Positions 9,531 through 20,026 of a DNA stretch of 64,000 bases are shown piece after piece. Positions within the stretch are counted from its first letter, which is position 1, and the number at the start of each line of letters is the position of its first letter. This DNA is from CAWFLT01 sp963816795 (GTDB taxonomy: Bacteria > Acidobacteriota > Vicinamibacteria > Vicinamibacterales > SCN-69-37). The notes under the pieces were generated by a model, which saw only the letters and a program-made list of their open reading frames with translations, was not told the origin of the DNA and did no database searches. The position numbers and the translations under genes were made by a program. The stretch is from contig CAWFLT010000014.1 in the NCBI GenBank assembly GCA_963816795.1, forward strand, positions 248,001-312,000, read 5' to 3'.

Positions 9531-10094
9531 TCATCGGCGCGCGATCGCGTCGAAGCTTGCGATCAGATCGCTCTGGGCCAAGGCGTCTTCGAGCAACTTC
9601 AATGTGGCACGGATGCGATCGGCATCGAGCGTCCGTCCGTGTCGGCGCCACAGGCCCGACGCGTCGTCAAGGTCTTTGGGGCGTCCGGCCAGCACCTTGG
9701 CAATGATGAGGTCGCCAACCTCGAGGATCGGAACCGCAGTCCCACCGATGTCGGTCACGCGGGCGCGATCGAGAAACTCATCCTCGAGCCCGGACCCGGC
9801 CAGCACCACGTCAAGCGGCATGCCGGTCGCGCGATGGACGAACGGCATCACCCTGGTGCGTCGAACGAAATCGGGATCATCGATCCGGAGCGCGAATCCC
9901 GCAGCATGCATGTCGCGAACGAAGCGGTCGGGTTCGTCCGGGACGAGCGCGAGCGTCACATCGACGTCCGCGCTGAGGCGCGGAACGCCGTGAGCGACGA
10001 CGGCTTGGGCGCCGAACACATACCACCGCCCCCAGCGGGCCAGCACCGGGGCGAGTGCCGCCAGCAGTTCAAGCGCGGCGGGTTGGAGTGGCAC
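9531..10094 (-). CDS. Nucleotidyltransferase (AbiEii/MNT-like)
   Basis: About 187 aa from GTG 10094 (VPLQPAALELLAAL). A GA-rich start to the fold (FGAQAVVAHGVPRLSADVDV) matches the nucleotidyltransferase pattern of Gly-Ala followed by Asp-x-Asp, as in AbiEii-type toxins and related small transferases. VGDLIIAKVLAGRPKDLDD, further on, is also family-typical. The GTG start overlaps the 3' end of the upstream gene by 26 bp, so the two form a coupled pair like a toxin-antitoxin unit. Whether it is a toxin or a housekeeping transferase cannot be decided here. Confidence 0.7.
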   Translation of the reverse strand: MPLQPAALELLAALAPVLARWGRWYVFGAQAVVAHGVPRLSADVDVTLALVPDEPDRFVRDMHAAGFALRIDDPDFVRRTRVMPFVHRATGMPLDVVLAGSGLEDEFLDRARVTDIGGTAVPILEVGDLIIAKVLAGRPKDLDDASGLWRRHGRTLDADRIRATLKLLEDALAQSDLIASFDAIARR

Positions 10095-10324
10095 GGCGGA
10101 AGAGCTCGGACAGGCGCACGTGGAAGAGCACATCCTGGTGACGGAAGCGAGGCGTCCGGCCAGGTGGCATCCGCCAGGACCGCCTGACGGCGGAGCTCTT
10201 CGGCGATACGAAACCCCTCGACCGCTCCGAGGCGGGCGATTCGTTCGCCCCAGTACGCGTCCTTGCTCTCTCGCGCCGCGCGCCAGTCCCTGGACACGAA
10301 CTCCCGGATACCGCGGGTGATCAC
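10069..10324 (-). CDS. Small hypothetical partner of the nucleotidyltransferase (one inserted base)
   Basis: A GTG at 10324 opens MITRGIREFVSRDWRAARES and continues RIAEELRRQAVLADATWP. After a one-base insertion near 10150 it continues FRHQDVLFHVRLSELFRR to TGA at 10069. The corrected length is about 84 aa; the 256-bp span is 3n+1. It is helical, charged and soluble. It sits directly upstream of and overlaps the nucleotidyltransferase, which suggests a two-gene toxin-antitoxin-like unit with this as the first gene. I do not recognise the family. Confidence 0.55.
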
Positions 10325-10393
10325 GGGGCTATTGTAGTGGCGGCCGTGCCCTCCGGTGAAGCGCCGTCCTCAATCCGGGCTATCCTCCCCGCG

Positions 10394-11573
10394 GTGAATC
10401 TCGCACTGAAGTCGCCACGTTTGACGTCGGTGGACGTCCTTCGCGGCCTGGTCATCGTGATCATGGCGCTCGATCACGTGCGCGATTTCTTCCACTACCA
10501 GGTCGATCCGACCGACATCTCGCACACGATCGTTCCGCTGTTCTTCACGCGGTGGATCACGCACTTCTGCGCGCCCGCCTTCATGCTCACCGCCGGCATC
10601 GGCGCCTATCTCAGCCTCTCGCGAGGCAAGAGCAAGCGCGAGTTGTCGTGGTTCCTCGTCACGCGCGGGCTGTGGCTGGTGGTGCTCGAAGTCACGTGGG
10701 TGCGCTCATTCGGCTGGATGTTCAACTTCGACTATCACCTCGTCTTCTTTCTGGTGATTTGGACGCTTGGCTGGTCGATGGTGATCCTGGCCGGTCTTGT
10801 CTGGCTGCCGTCGCGAGTGTTGACGATCGTCTGTCTGGTCGTGATTGCGGGACACAACGCACTCGACGGCATCCAAGTGACCGGTCGATTCGCCTGGCTG
10901 TGGACGATCGTCCATTCGCCGGGAGCACTGACACCTGCCCCCGGCTACACCATCGCGGTCCCCTACGTGCTCGTGCCCTGGGTGTTCGTGATGGCGCTCG
11001 GCTTCTGCGCGGGCCCGGTCTTCCAGTGGGAGCCGGCGAGGCGACGGCGAGCGCTCGTCTGGACCGGGACGATGGCGATCGCGGCATTCGTCGTGATTCG
11101 CGGCGCTGAATGGCTACGGCGATCCTGGGCCGTGGACGGCACAGCGCAGCCCGGTCTTCACGCTGCTCTCGTTCCTCAACACGCAGAAGTACCCGCCGTC
11201 GCTCGACTTCCTGTTGATGACGCTCGGACCCGCGTGCCTCGCGCTCGCGCTCTTCGAGCACTGGCGCGGCCGGATCAGTCAGATCTTCCAGGTGTACGGC
11301 CGAGTGCCGATGTTCTTCTATCTGCTGCACATCCCCGCGATCCACGCGACCGCCGTGCTGTTCGCCCTGACGCGCTATGGCTTCGCCGGGTTTCTGTTCC
11401 GAAACCCGGGACCCGATGCGGGCGGCTCGTTTTCGACGCCACCCGGCTACGGCTACTCGTTGTGGGTGGTCTACGGCGTGTGGTTGGCCGTCGTTGCGCT
11501 GCTCTACCCGCTCTGCCGGTGGTTCGACCACTACAAGCGGACGCATCGCGCCGCGTGGCTGTCGTACGTGTGA
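10394..11573 (+). CDS. DUF1624-like multi-pass membrane protein (one inserted base)
   Basis: About 390 aa with roughly nine or ten membrane helices. It begins SVDVLRGLVIVIMALDHVRD, the typical start of DUF1624 / heparan-alpha-glucosaminide N-acetyltransferase-like membrane proteins. These are thought to be membrane acyltransferases. GTG 10394 fits this start better than GTG 10337. One extra G near 11104 breaks the frame; removing it gives IRALNGYGDPGPW and joins to the second half, which ends HRAAWLSYV. The frame-broken halves are otherwise clean. The acceptor is unknown. Confidence 0.75.
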
Positions 11574-11715
11574 GCGTGCACGATCTGGCCGCGCCCACGG
11601 CCGGATCAAAAGGCCTCGCGGAGCCGCGTCCATGAAAAGTCCACGGATATGCCAATGCGTCTCTCATAACTCGCGTTCGGCCGGCGCCGTCACGACCAGG
11701 TGAAGGAGCGCGGCC

Positions 11716-12822
11716 ATGGCTCGACACTTTTTTCTTCAGCGCACGTTCCTGGTCTGTTGCGCGGCCCTCTGCGGCGCGGCCGCAATCGCCTGCGACGGGA
11801 AGTCGCCGATCGCGCCTGACTCTTCTGGACGTGCTGTGCCGGCACCAGGTGTCGTCAAAGAACTGCGAATCGACGGGAATCATCAACTCGCGGGACCGAA
11901 CGACAGGAGTCAGTTTCGAGCGCTGGCGACCTTGTCCGATGGCACGGTGTCCGACGTGACTCAACGTGCCGAATGGCAGGCCTCTGGCGTGCTCGGGGTA
12001 TCGAACACCGGCTTGGTCAGAGCCTTCGCTTTCGGCGTCGGCGACGTCACCGTACGGTATGGCGCGTTGAGAAGGACCGTCGGCGTGCGCGCGATGCCGG
12101 GCGGCTCCTACGTCGTGGCAGGATTCGTCCGGGAGCCCGGCGCCCTGCCGGTCGCCGGGGCGGTGGTGATGGTCACCGACGGACGGTCGGCAGGAAAATC
12201 GACGCGGACTGACGCCTATGGGCGATTCACGCTCACACCTGTCGATGGCGGTCCGGTCGCGTTGCGCCTCTCTGCCGATGGATACACGACCGCAATCCGG
12301 CACATGACCTTGAGTGATGATCTTCCCGAACTCGAACTGATGCTTTCCCCCAACCTGGCGCCGCTCGATCTCTCGGGCGACTACCAGATGACCCTCGACG
12401 TCGCGTCGGCCTGCCAGTTGCCCGACGAGGTCAGAACGCGGCACTACCGGGCGACCATCTCGCAGGACGGGGCACGATTGGCCGTCAAGCTGTCAGGCGC
12501 GGACTTCTTACCCTGTTATACGGGCCATACGGGCGGTCCGCTCGCGGATCATTTCATCGGCCGCGTTTCCGACCGGACCCACGTCTCGTTTCAGATTGGA
12601 TGGGACGACCAAAGCTGCATCCACGACGTCAATGAACTGATCACGCCGACGTCGTATCTCCAGTTTTTCAACGGCACGGTCGCTGCTGGGGCGACGGAGC
12701 GGACGATCGCCGGCGAATTCGACACCGAAATCAGTCTGCGGGAGATACCGCAAGAAGGCCAGCCGCCACGAGAGCTCGCGGCGTGCGCCAGAATGCGGCA
12801 CGGGATCAAGTTCACGCGGTAG
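11716..12822 (+). CDS. Lipoprotein with Big2-like and carboxypeptidase-regulatory-like domains
   Basis: An intact 368-aa frame begins at ATG 11716, preceded by GAAGGAG. A lipoprotein signal ends AAAIAC followed by DGKS, so Cys about 26 is the likely lipidated residue. Residues 50-125 resemble a bacterial Ig-like (Big2) domain (LSDGTVSDVTQRAEW, VGDVTVRYG). Residues 130-200 form a carboxypeptidase-regulatory-like beta-sandwich (VAGAVVMVTDG, TDAYGRFTLTPVDGG). The C-terminal 170 residues are of unknown type. It is probably anchored in a membrane facing the periplasm or outside. It converges with the AIM24 gene. Confidence 0.75.
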   Translation: MARHFFLQRTFLVCCAALCGAAAIACDGKSPIAPDSSGRAVPAPGVVKELRIDGNHQLAGPNDRSQFRALATLSDGTVSDVTQRAEWQASGVLGVSNTGLVRAFAFGVGDVTVRYGALRRTVGVRAMPGGSYVVAGFVREPGALPVAGAVVMVTDGRSAGKSTRTDAYGRFTLTPVDGGPVALRLSADGYTTAIRHMTLSDDLPELELMLSPNLAPLDLSGDYQMTLDVASACQLPDEVRTRHYRATISQDGARLAVKLSGADFLPCYTGHTGGPLADHFIGRVSDRTHVSFQIGWDDQSCIHDVNELITPTSYLQFFNGTVAAGATERTIAGEFDTEISLREIPQEGQPPRELAACARMRHGIKFTR

Positions 12823-12823
12823 G

Positions 12824-13622
12824 CTACCTGTCGCCGTCGAGGAGATTCCCGAGGCCGCCCAGGAGCGAGCCTTCCTCGCGGCCGCCACGCGCCACGCCGG
12901 GGACGGCGGAGACGATGCGGTTCGCGAGCCGGCTGAGAGGAAGCGACTGCAGCCAGATCCGGCCTGGTCCGCGGAGCGTCGCGAAAAACAGTCCTTCGCC
13001 ACCGAAGAGCGCCGTCTTGATCTTGCCGACGTATTCGATCTCGTAGTTGACCGACGGCTGAAGCGCGACGATGCAGCCGGTATCGACGCGGATGAGCTCG
13101 CCCGGCCGCGAGCGTCCGCTCCTGCAGCATCCCGCCGGCGTGCACGAAGGCCCAGCCATCGCCCTGCAGGCGCTGCATGATGAAGCCCTCGCCGCCGAAC
13201 AGCCCGACGCCGAGTTTGCGCTGAAACGCGATGCCGATGCTCACGCCCTTCGCCGCGGCCAGGAACGAGTCTTTCTGGGCGATGAGCTCGCCGCCGATCT
13301 CGGCGAGGTGCACGGGCACGATGCGGCCGGGATAGGGTGCGCCGAAGGCGATGCGCCGCTTCTGAGTGCTGCGATTCAGGAACACCGTCATGAACAGCGA
13401 CTCGCCGGTGAGCAGGCGCTTGCCGGCGCCCATCAAGGCGCCCATGAATCCCGTCTGCTTCTGGGATCCGTCGCCGAAGATCGTCTCCATCTCGATCCCG
13501 TCGTCCATGTACATCATGCCGCCGGCTTCGGCGACGGTGGCCTCGTTCGGGTCGAGCTCCACCTCGACGTACTGCAGGTCTTCCCCGATGATCTTGTATT
13601 CGATTTCGTGCATCCCTGCCAT
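12824..13622 (-). CDS. AIM24 / TIGR00266 family protein (one inserted base)
   Basis: The two frames join into a protein of about 265 aa. It begins MHEIEYKIIGEDLQYVEVEL and carries the family's VAEAGGMMYMDDGI, GESLFMTVFLN, LFGGEGFIMQRL and FGGEGLFFATLRGPG blocks. An extra G near 13110 breaks it inside AAGELIRVDTG. TIGR00266 proteins share the AIM24 beta-fold; bacterial roles are not settled. No signal peptide is present. A GGGGAGAG lies just upstream of ATG 13622. The last codon is 2 bp from the convergent lipoprotein gene. Confidence 0.85.
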
Positions 13623-13772
13623 TCAGCTCTCCCCCTCGTGTGGCTTCAATCAGTCCCCTGGATTCTTTCCCTAAAGCACGAAAATCCCCAAATCTGAGAT
13701 GCGGCCAGTTCCCGAAGTTTCCGGCTGACAACCACTGGTCCCAGGTGTAGCTTGTCCTTAGCCGTGGGACCG

Positions 13773-16243
13773 ATGAGAAGGCTTGCCCTGCCTCTTCTCG
13801 TCACAGGACTGCTTGGCAGTGCCCTGGCGCTGCGAGGTGAGCCTCGCCGCCGCCCCGCAACAGGCGCCACGTGCCGGCGCCACTCCCGATCACAACGCCT
13901 TCGTCGCGAAGTATTGCATCGAGTGTCACGACGACGTGACGAAGGAGGGCGAGCTCACGCTCGAGCGAGTTCGACATCGCAGAGATCGGCGGGCGCGCGG
14001 CGCTTGGCGAGAAGATGGTCCGCAAGCTCCGCACCGGACTGATGCCGAAGAAAGGGTCGCTGCAGCCGACACTGACGGCGCGCACGGCCTTTGCCACTGC
14101 CCTCGAAGCGAGGCTCGACGCAGCCGCCGCGGCCAACCCGAATCCCGGACGCCGGATGTTCCAGCGGCTCAATCGGGCCGAGTATGGGGCCGCCATGCGG
14201 GCGCTGTTCGGTCTCGACATCGACGTCAGTTCCTATCTGCCAGCCGACACCATCAGCGCGGGCTTCGACAACATTGCGGATGTCCAGACGCCGTCGGCGA
14301 CCGTGATGCAGGGGTACATGCGCGCGGCGGCCTACGTCAGCCGAGTCGTCGTCGGCGACCCGTCGGCCGACGCGACCTCTGCGACTTATGACGTCCCGCG
14401 CACGCAATCGCAGAAGGACCGCGTCGACGGCGCGCCGTTCGGCACGCGCGGCGGGACGGTCGTCACGCACAACTTCCCGGCCGACGGCAAATACAAGTTC
14501 CAGCTGCTTCTCCACGGCGAGCCGGCCGGGTTGCTCTTCGGGCGCACCGTGCGCGACATCCAGATGGAAGTCGCGATCGACGGCGAGCGGGCCGCGCTGC
14601 TGAAGGTCGATCGCTGGATCTCCGAGTCCGACCCCGATGGCCTGATGGTGTCGACGCCGCCGATCCAGGTGCGGGCCGGCGCGCGTCGGATCGCCGCCAC
14701 GTTCATCCGCGAGTTCGAAGGGTCCGAGGACGACCTGATCAAGCCGATCGACCATACGCTGGCCGACACCCAAATCGGCGTCGGCTACGGCGTCACCACC
14801 CTTCCCCACTTGCGCAACCTCGTCGTCATGGGGCCGTTCGAGGTCACCGGGGTCTCGGACAACCCGACGCGCCGGGCGGTCTTTACGTGCCGTCCGACGG
14901 CGCCGAGCGAAGAGCTGCCTTGTGCCCGCCGCATCATTCAGAGCCTGGCCATGCGCGCGTATCGGCGCACGCCTTCGGCGCAGGATATCGACGCGTTGAT
15001 GCCGTTCTACCAACAGGGCGCCAAGGCAGGCGGATTCGAGAGCGGTGTGCGCACGGCGCTCCAGGCGATGCTGTCGAGCCTGCACTTCCTCTTCCGGATT
15101 GAAGCTGCGCCGGCGACGGCGACCGCCGGGACGACGTACCGGATCGGCGACATCGACCTCGCCTCGCGCCTCTCGTTCTTCCTGTGGGGCACGATTCCCG
15201 ATCCCGAATTGATCGAAGTGGCGCGCCGCGCCGAGCTCTCACGGCCGGAGATTTTCGAGCGGCAGGTCCGCCGACTGCTCGCCGACGGCCGATCGCAGGC
15301 GCTCGCGACTCGGTTTGCCGCGCAGTGGCTCCGCCTTCAGGACCTGCACAAGGTCGAGCCAGACGCGCTGACGTTCCCGTACTTCGACGAAGTGCTGGCC
15401 GACGCGATGTCGCGTGAGACCGAACTGCTCTTCGACCACGTCGTGCGCGCGGATCGGCCGGCACTCGAGTTGCTGACCGCCGATTACACGTTCGTGAACG
15501 AGCGGCTGGCCCGCCATTACGGCATCGCCGGCATCAGCGGCCCGGAGTTTCGCAAGGTCACGTATCCGGACGACAAGCGCCGCGGGGTCCTCGGACACGG
15601 CAGCGTGCTGACGCTCACGTCACACGGCAATCGCACGTCGCCGGTCCTGCGCGGCAAGTGGGTGCTCGAGGTGCTGCTCGGCAGTCCGCCACCGCCGCCG
15701 CCGATCGACGTGCCCGATCTCGATGAAACCGCCGAGGCCACCGATGGCAAGTTTCGGTCGGTGGCCGAGCAGTTGGCGCTCCACCGCAGCAACCCGTCGT
15801 GCAGCTCGTGCCACAACGTCATCGACCCGATCGGCCTGGCGCTCGACAACTTCGACGTCACCGGGTCGTGGCGAATCAAGGACCGCGGCGTTGCGGTGGA
15901 AACCTCCGGGGAGCTCTTCGACGGCACGCCGATCAAGGGCCCGGCGGAGTTGCGCGCGGCCCTCGTGGCCCGATCCGATGTCGTCATCACGCACCTGACC
16001 GAGATGCTGATGTCGTACGCGCTCGGCCGCCGCGTCGAGTACTACGACATGCCGGCCATCAGGAAGATCGTGCGAGAAGCGAAAGCGAGTGAGTACCGAC
16101 TGTCGTCGCTGATTCTCGGTGTCGCGCGCAGCGCGGCGTTTCAGACGGCCATGGCGGAGAAGAACGCGAATACGGCAAGGCGAAGAACGAGGACAGCGGA
16201 GAAGAGCCAGACGCACGGACGAACGGAGCCACAGACAGGATGA
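13773..16243 (+). CDS. DUF1592-type (planctomycete-like) cytochrome c domain protein (frame-broken)
   Basis: About 820 aa. A signal peptide (MRRLALPLLVTGLLGSALAL) is followed by a heme-binding CIECH, then the DUF1587/1592/1588/1585 series. Examples are FQRLNRAEYGAAMRALFGLD, RRTPSAQDIDALMPFYQQG, LASRLSFFLWGTIPD, ERLARHYGI, HGNRTSPVLRGKWVLE and CSSCHNVIDPIGLALDNFD, the last with a second CxxCH. Two single-base insertions, near 13836 and 13965, split the first 70 codons. The family always travels with a DUF1552 partner, which follows here 80 bp downstream. Both are exported; the pair's function is unknown, with redox roles likely. The charged tail after AFQTAMAEKN is poorly conserved. Confidence 0.88.
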
Positions 16244-16324
16244 CACGGCCAGCGAGGCAAGTGTAACGAGCCGTCCGTGCTCCGTGCTTCAGCGTGGGCC
16301 CCATGTCGAGACTAAGGAGACACC

Positions 16325-17744
16325 ATGTTTCTCACCGGAAAGCACATGTCGCGCCGCACGGCCCTGCGCGGGCTCGGCGTCTCGGTCGCCTTGCCGCTGT
16401 TGGACGCGATGGTCCCTGCGCGGACAGTCTTCGCCAGGACGGCCGCCGCCCGCGCCGCAAGCCGGACGCGTCTCGTGTGCATCGAGCAGGTCCACGGAGC
16501 GGCTGGCTGCAGCGAGTACGGCGCGTCGCAGAATTTCTGGAACCCCGCCGCGACCGGCCGCGGTTTCGATCTCAGCAAGAGCAGCCTCGCGCCGCTGGAG
16601 CCCTTCCGCAAACACTTGACCATCGTCAGCAACACCGACGCGCGGATGGCCGAAGCCGTCGTCCCGGCCGAGGTGGGCGGCGATCATTTCCGGTCGAGCG
16701 CCGTGATGTACACCCACATGCGGCCGAAGCTCACCGAGGGCTCGGACGTCAGGGTGGGCACGTCCCTGGACCAGTTGTACGTGCGGAAGTTCGGCAAGGA
16801 CACGCCGATCCCGTCGATGCAACTCAGCATCGAGCCGGTCGATCAATCCGGCGGCTGCGCCTACGGGTACGCCTGCGTCTACACCGACACCATCAGCTGG
16901 GCGGCGCCGGATCAGCCGCTTCCGATGGTGCGTGACCCACGGATGGTGTTCGAGCTGATGTTCGGCGCCGGCGGCACGCCCGAGCAGCGGACCATGCGCC
17001 GGGCGACCGACCGCAGCATCCTCGACATGCTGACCGCACAGATGGCCGACCTGAAGCGCGTGATGGGCCCGGCCGATCGTCAGCGTCTGGACCAGTACTC
17101 CAGCAGCATTCGTGAGATCGAACAGCGCATCTCGCGGATCGAAGCGCGCAACCTCAGCGGCGAAGCGCGTGAGCTCCCGGGCGCGCCCGCCGGCGTGCCT
17201 GATTCGTTCGACGAGCACGTCAAGCTGATGTTCGACTTGCAGGTCCTCGCGTTCCAGTCGGACACGACGCGCGTGTTTTCGTTCAAGTTCGGACGCGACG
17301 CCTCCGGACGCGTCTATCCATTGAGCGGCGTCGACACCGGCTTCCACAACGCCTCGCACCACGGCGCTTCCGAGGAACGCATCCGCCAGTTCAGCGAAAT
17401 CAACAAGTACCACGTCTCGCTGCTGCCCTACTTCCTCGAGAAGCTCCAGGGCGCGATGGACGGCGAGTCGAATCTCCTCGAAAAAACGCTCGTCATGTAC
17501 GGCTCGCCGATGGCCAACGGCAACCTGCACAACCACCGGAACTGCCCGCTGATTCTGCTCGGGCCACGGCGGCGGCGTGCTCGAAGGCGGCGTCCACGTG
17601 AAGGCCGCAGATGCCACACCGATGGCCAACGTCATGCTGACGCTGCTCCAGAAGCTCGGCGTGGATGACATCACGTCGTTCGGCGACAGTACTGGGAGCT
17701 TCGAGGCTTGGAGAGCTGAGAGCCGAAGTCTGACGTTTCGCTGA
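16325..17744 (+). CDS. DUF1552 domain protein (one inserted base)
   Basis: About 472 aa. The start MFLTGKHMSRRTALRGLGVS looks like a twin-arginine-type export signal, with the hydrophobic segment VALPLLDAMV after it. The DUF1552 core shows HFRSSAVMYTHMRPK, SLDQLYVRKFG, TRVFSFKFGRDASGR, FHNASHHG and LVMYGSPMANGNLHNHRN. One extra G near 17560 breaks the frame just before GHGGGVLEGGVHVK; the corrected frame ends at TGA 17742-17744. It is the partner of the DUF1592 cytochrome upstream. Function is unknown; family members resemble DUF1501-type sulfatase-like proteins. Confidence 0.88.
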
Positions 17745-17794
17745 GCGAGCTAGCGTGCTTCGACCGTCGGAGCGAATGCGGGCGCATCCGGCCA

Positions 17795-19529
17795 GTGCAA
17801 GAGCGCCTGTCCGCTGACGCCGCCATGCGGGGCAGCACCCGTCGCCGACGCCGCATGCGCGATTCAGCGGTCCGCACCTTGCTCCGTGACGGCGCCGACG
17901 TCAACGCGGCCCAGGGCGATGGCATGACCGCCCTGCACTGGACCGCGCTCAACGGCAATCTCGAAACGATGAATGTTCTCCTGTATGCGGGCGCGACGAC
18001 GGAGCCGTTGACGCGGGTCGGCCGTTACACGCCACTCCACCTGGCGAGTTCCAGAGGGCACGCCGCAGTCGTCTCGCGCCTGCTCGAAGCCGGCAGCAAA
18101 GCGGGTCTGGCGACGGACACCGGCGTGCAGCCGATCCATCTGGCGGCGCAGGCCGGCAGTGCCGACGCGGTCAAGGCGCTGATTGATCGTGGCGCGGACG
18201 TCAACGCCCGCGACGCCACGCACGGACGGACACCGCTGGTGCTTGCCGTCTCCCAGAATCGAATCGACGCGATGAAAGTGTTGATTGCGCGGGGCGCCGA
18301 CGTGCATCTCGCGACGAACGTCATCGATTACCGGGAGCGCTCGACTGCCGACAATCAAGCCCGTCAGGCGCGCGACCGCATCGTCTCCGCCCAGACCGGA
18401 CGCGCGACCAATTCGAACATCAATCTCAACGATCCGCCGCCGGCTGGCGCTGCGGCGCGAGGCGCGGGTGCCGCCGCCGTCGGAGGCGGAGGCGGACAGG
18501 GTCCCGCCGCAGCCGGAGGCGGACGCGGTGCACTGCCGGCGGGTCCACGGCCGGCCTCGGACATCGAACAGATCGGCCGTCAAGGCGGGTTCACCGCGCT
18601 GCATTACGCCGCGCGTGACGGGCACACTGACGCGGCGATGATGCTGCTCGAGGCCGGCGTGAACATCAACACGCCGACGGGAGGCGATCGCTCGACGCCC
18701 ATGGTGGTCGCGATCATCAACGGGCAGTACGACCTGGCGATGGGCTTCCTCGCGCGCGGCGCCAATCCGAATCTGGCCAGCGACGATGGCGTGGCGCCGC
18801 TGTTTGCGGCGCTCAACAACGAGTGGGCGCTGCGCACCTGGTATCCGCAGCCGACGGCGGGCGCGCAGCAGCGGGCGTCGTATCTGCAGTTGATGGAAGC
18901 GCTCCTCAAGGCGGGCGCCGATCCCGATGCGCGGACGCTGTCGCACATCTGGTACGCGGCCTACAACACCGGCCGGATGGGCGTCGAGTTCACCGGCGCG
19001 ACGCCGTTCTGGCGCGCCGCCTACGCGCTCGACGTGGACGCGATGCGCCTGCTCGTGCGCTACGGAGCCGACTCGAACATTCCGACGATGTCGTTCGGAT
19101 CCGCGCGGCGTCCGACCGACGGGTCCGGTCTGCCGGCGACGCCGCCCGGCGGCCCGCACGTCCCGCCGTTCCACGCCGCGAGCGGCGTCGGCTACGGCAC
19201 GTCGCGCGTGGCCCAGCAGCATCGTCACGTACCCGACGGCTGGATGCCGGCGGCGAAGTATTTCCTCGAGGAGCTCGGCGTCGACGTGAACATGCGCGAC
19301 GCCGACGGGTTTACCGCCCTGCATCACGCGGCCGCCCGCGGCGACAACGCGATGATCGTCGTATCTCGTGAAGCGCGGCGCTGACGTCATGGCCGTCAAT
19401 CGCGCGGGGCAAACGACCGTCGACATGGCGAACAGCCCCGAACAGCGCACGCAGCCGTTCCCCGAGACGATCAAGCTTCTCGAGGGCATGGGCGCGAAGA
19501 ACAACAACAATTGCCGGGCATGTAAGTAG
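17795..19529 (+). CDS. Ankyrin-repeat protein (frame-broken)
   Basis: About 570 aa with at least seven ankyrin repeats: GMTALHWTALNGNLE, YTPLHLASSRGHAA, GVQPIHLAAQAG, GFTALHYAARDGH, GFTALHHAAARG and others. A Gly/Ala-rich linker lies near residues 220-250. One inserted G near 19364 breaks the C-terminus; the corrected end reads YLVKRGADVMAVN and finishes NNNNCRACK with a terminal CxxC. The N-terminus is uncertain: the frame opens at GTG 17795, but ADAAMRD in a shifted frame fits the family better and a signal peptide may lie upstream. It follows the DUF1592/DUF1552 pair on the same strand and probably belongs to that cluster. It likely binds a protein partner in the periplasm. Confidence 0.82.
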
Positions 19530-19652
19530 ATCGAGGCACGGAGAAGAGCTAGAGATCACGGGGAAGATCGAGGCCACGGAGAAGAGCTAGAGATCACGGG
19601 GAAGATCGAGGCCACGGAGAAGAGCTGAGAGATCACGGAGAAGACCTAGAGA
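19530..19652. repeat. Purine-rich tandem repeat (three units of CACGGAGAAGA type)
   Basis: Just after the ankyrin stop, a unit of about 41-44 bp is repeated three times. Each copy contains GGCCACGGAGAAGAGC followed by TAGAGATCACGGGGAAGATC or a close variant. Shorter forms of the same motif occur at 31563-31605 and 40168-40207. They too lie between the 3' end of one gene and the structured repeat in front of the next. Confidence 0.8.
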
Positions 19653-19659
19653 AAGATGA

Positions 19660-20005
19660 CCCCGCAGGCGAGGCGGTCTCGCCCGCGAGTGAGAGCCTTC
19701 AGCCGCCGCGAAGCGCGTAAGCGCGCAGCGGCAAGCGTTGGGGGTAGCGCCCCAACGCCGTGAATAAAGGCGGGCCCCGCGCGCTACGAAAGTTGACCGC
19801 CCGCAGGCGAGCGTAGCGAGCCGTCGCGGGCGCGCGAGTGAGAGCCATCAGCCGCCGCGTAGCGCGTAAGCGCGAAGCGGCAAGCGTTGGGGGTGGGGCC
19901 CCAACGCCGTGAAGAACGGCGGGCCCCGCGGCTACGAAAGTTGACCGCCCGCAGGCGAGCGTAGCGAGCCGTCGCGGGCGCGCGAGCGGGGGTGGGGCCC
20001 CGCGA
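19660..20005 (+). repeat. Structured ~140-bp element, two full copies plus a partial third
   Basis: Two long copies (about 19660-19797 and 19798-19943) and a shortened one (19944-20005) fill the space before the creatininase-like gene. Each full copy can fold several hairpins: CGCCCGC...GCGGGCG; GCCGC...GCGGC enclosing GCGC-GTAA-GCGC (a GNRA-type tetraloop); GCGTTGGGG...CCCCAACGC (19735-19758 and 19884-19907); and GCCGT...ACGGC in the second copy. The third copy goes straight to GCGGGG-GTGGGG-CCCCGC (19986-20003), 24 nt before the ATG at 20027. A related element lies at 37861-37924. There is no gene in 19530-20026. Confidence 0.75.
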
Positions 20006-20026
20006 GCAACTAAGAAAGAGGACCTG

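Noticed and set aside
19530..20026. tRNA or rRNA gene in the longest gene-free stretch
   Set aside because: The hairpins do not form a cloverleaf, there is no TTC-arm sequence of the GGTTCGAATCC type, and the stretch is made of repeated units.
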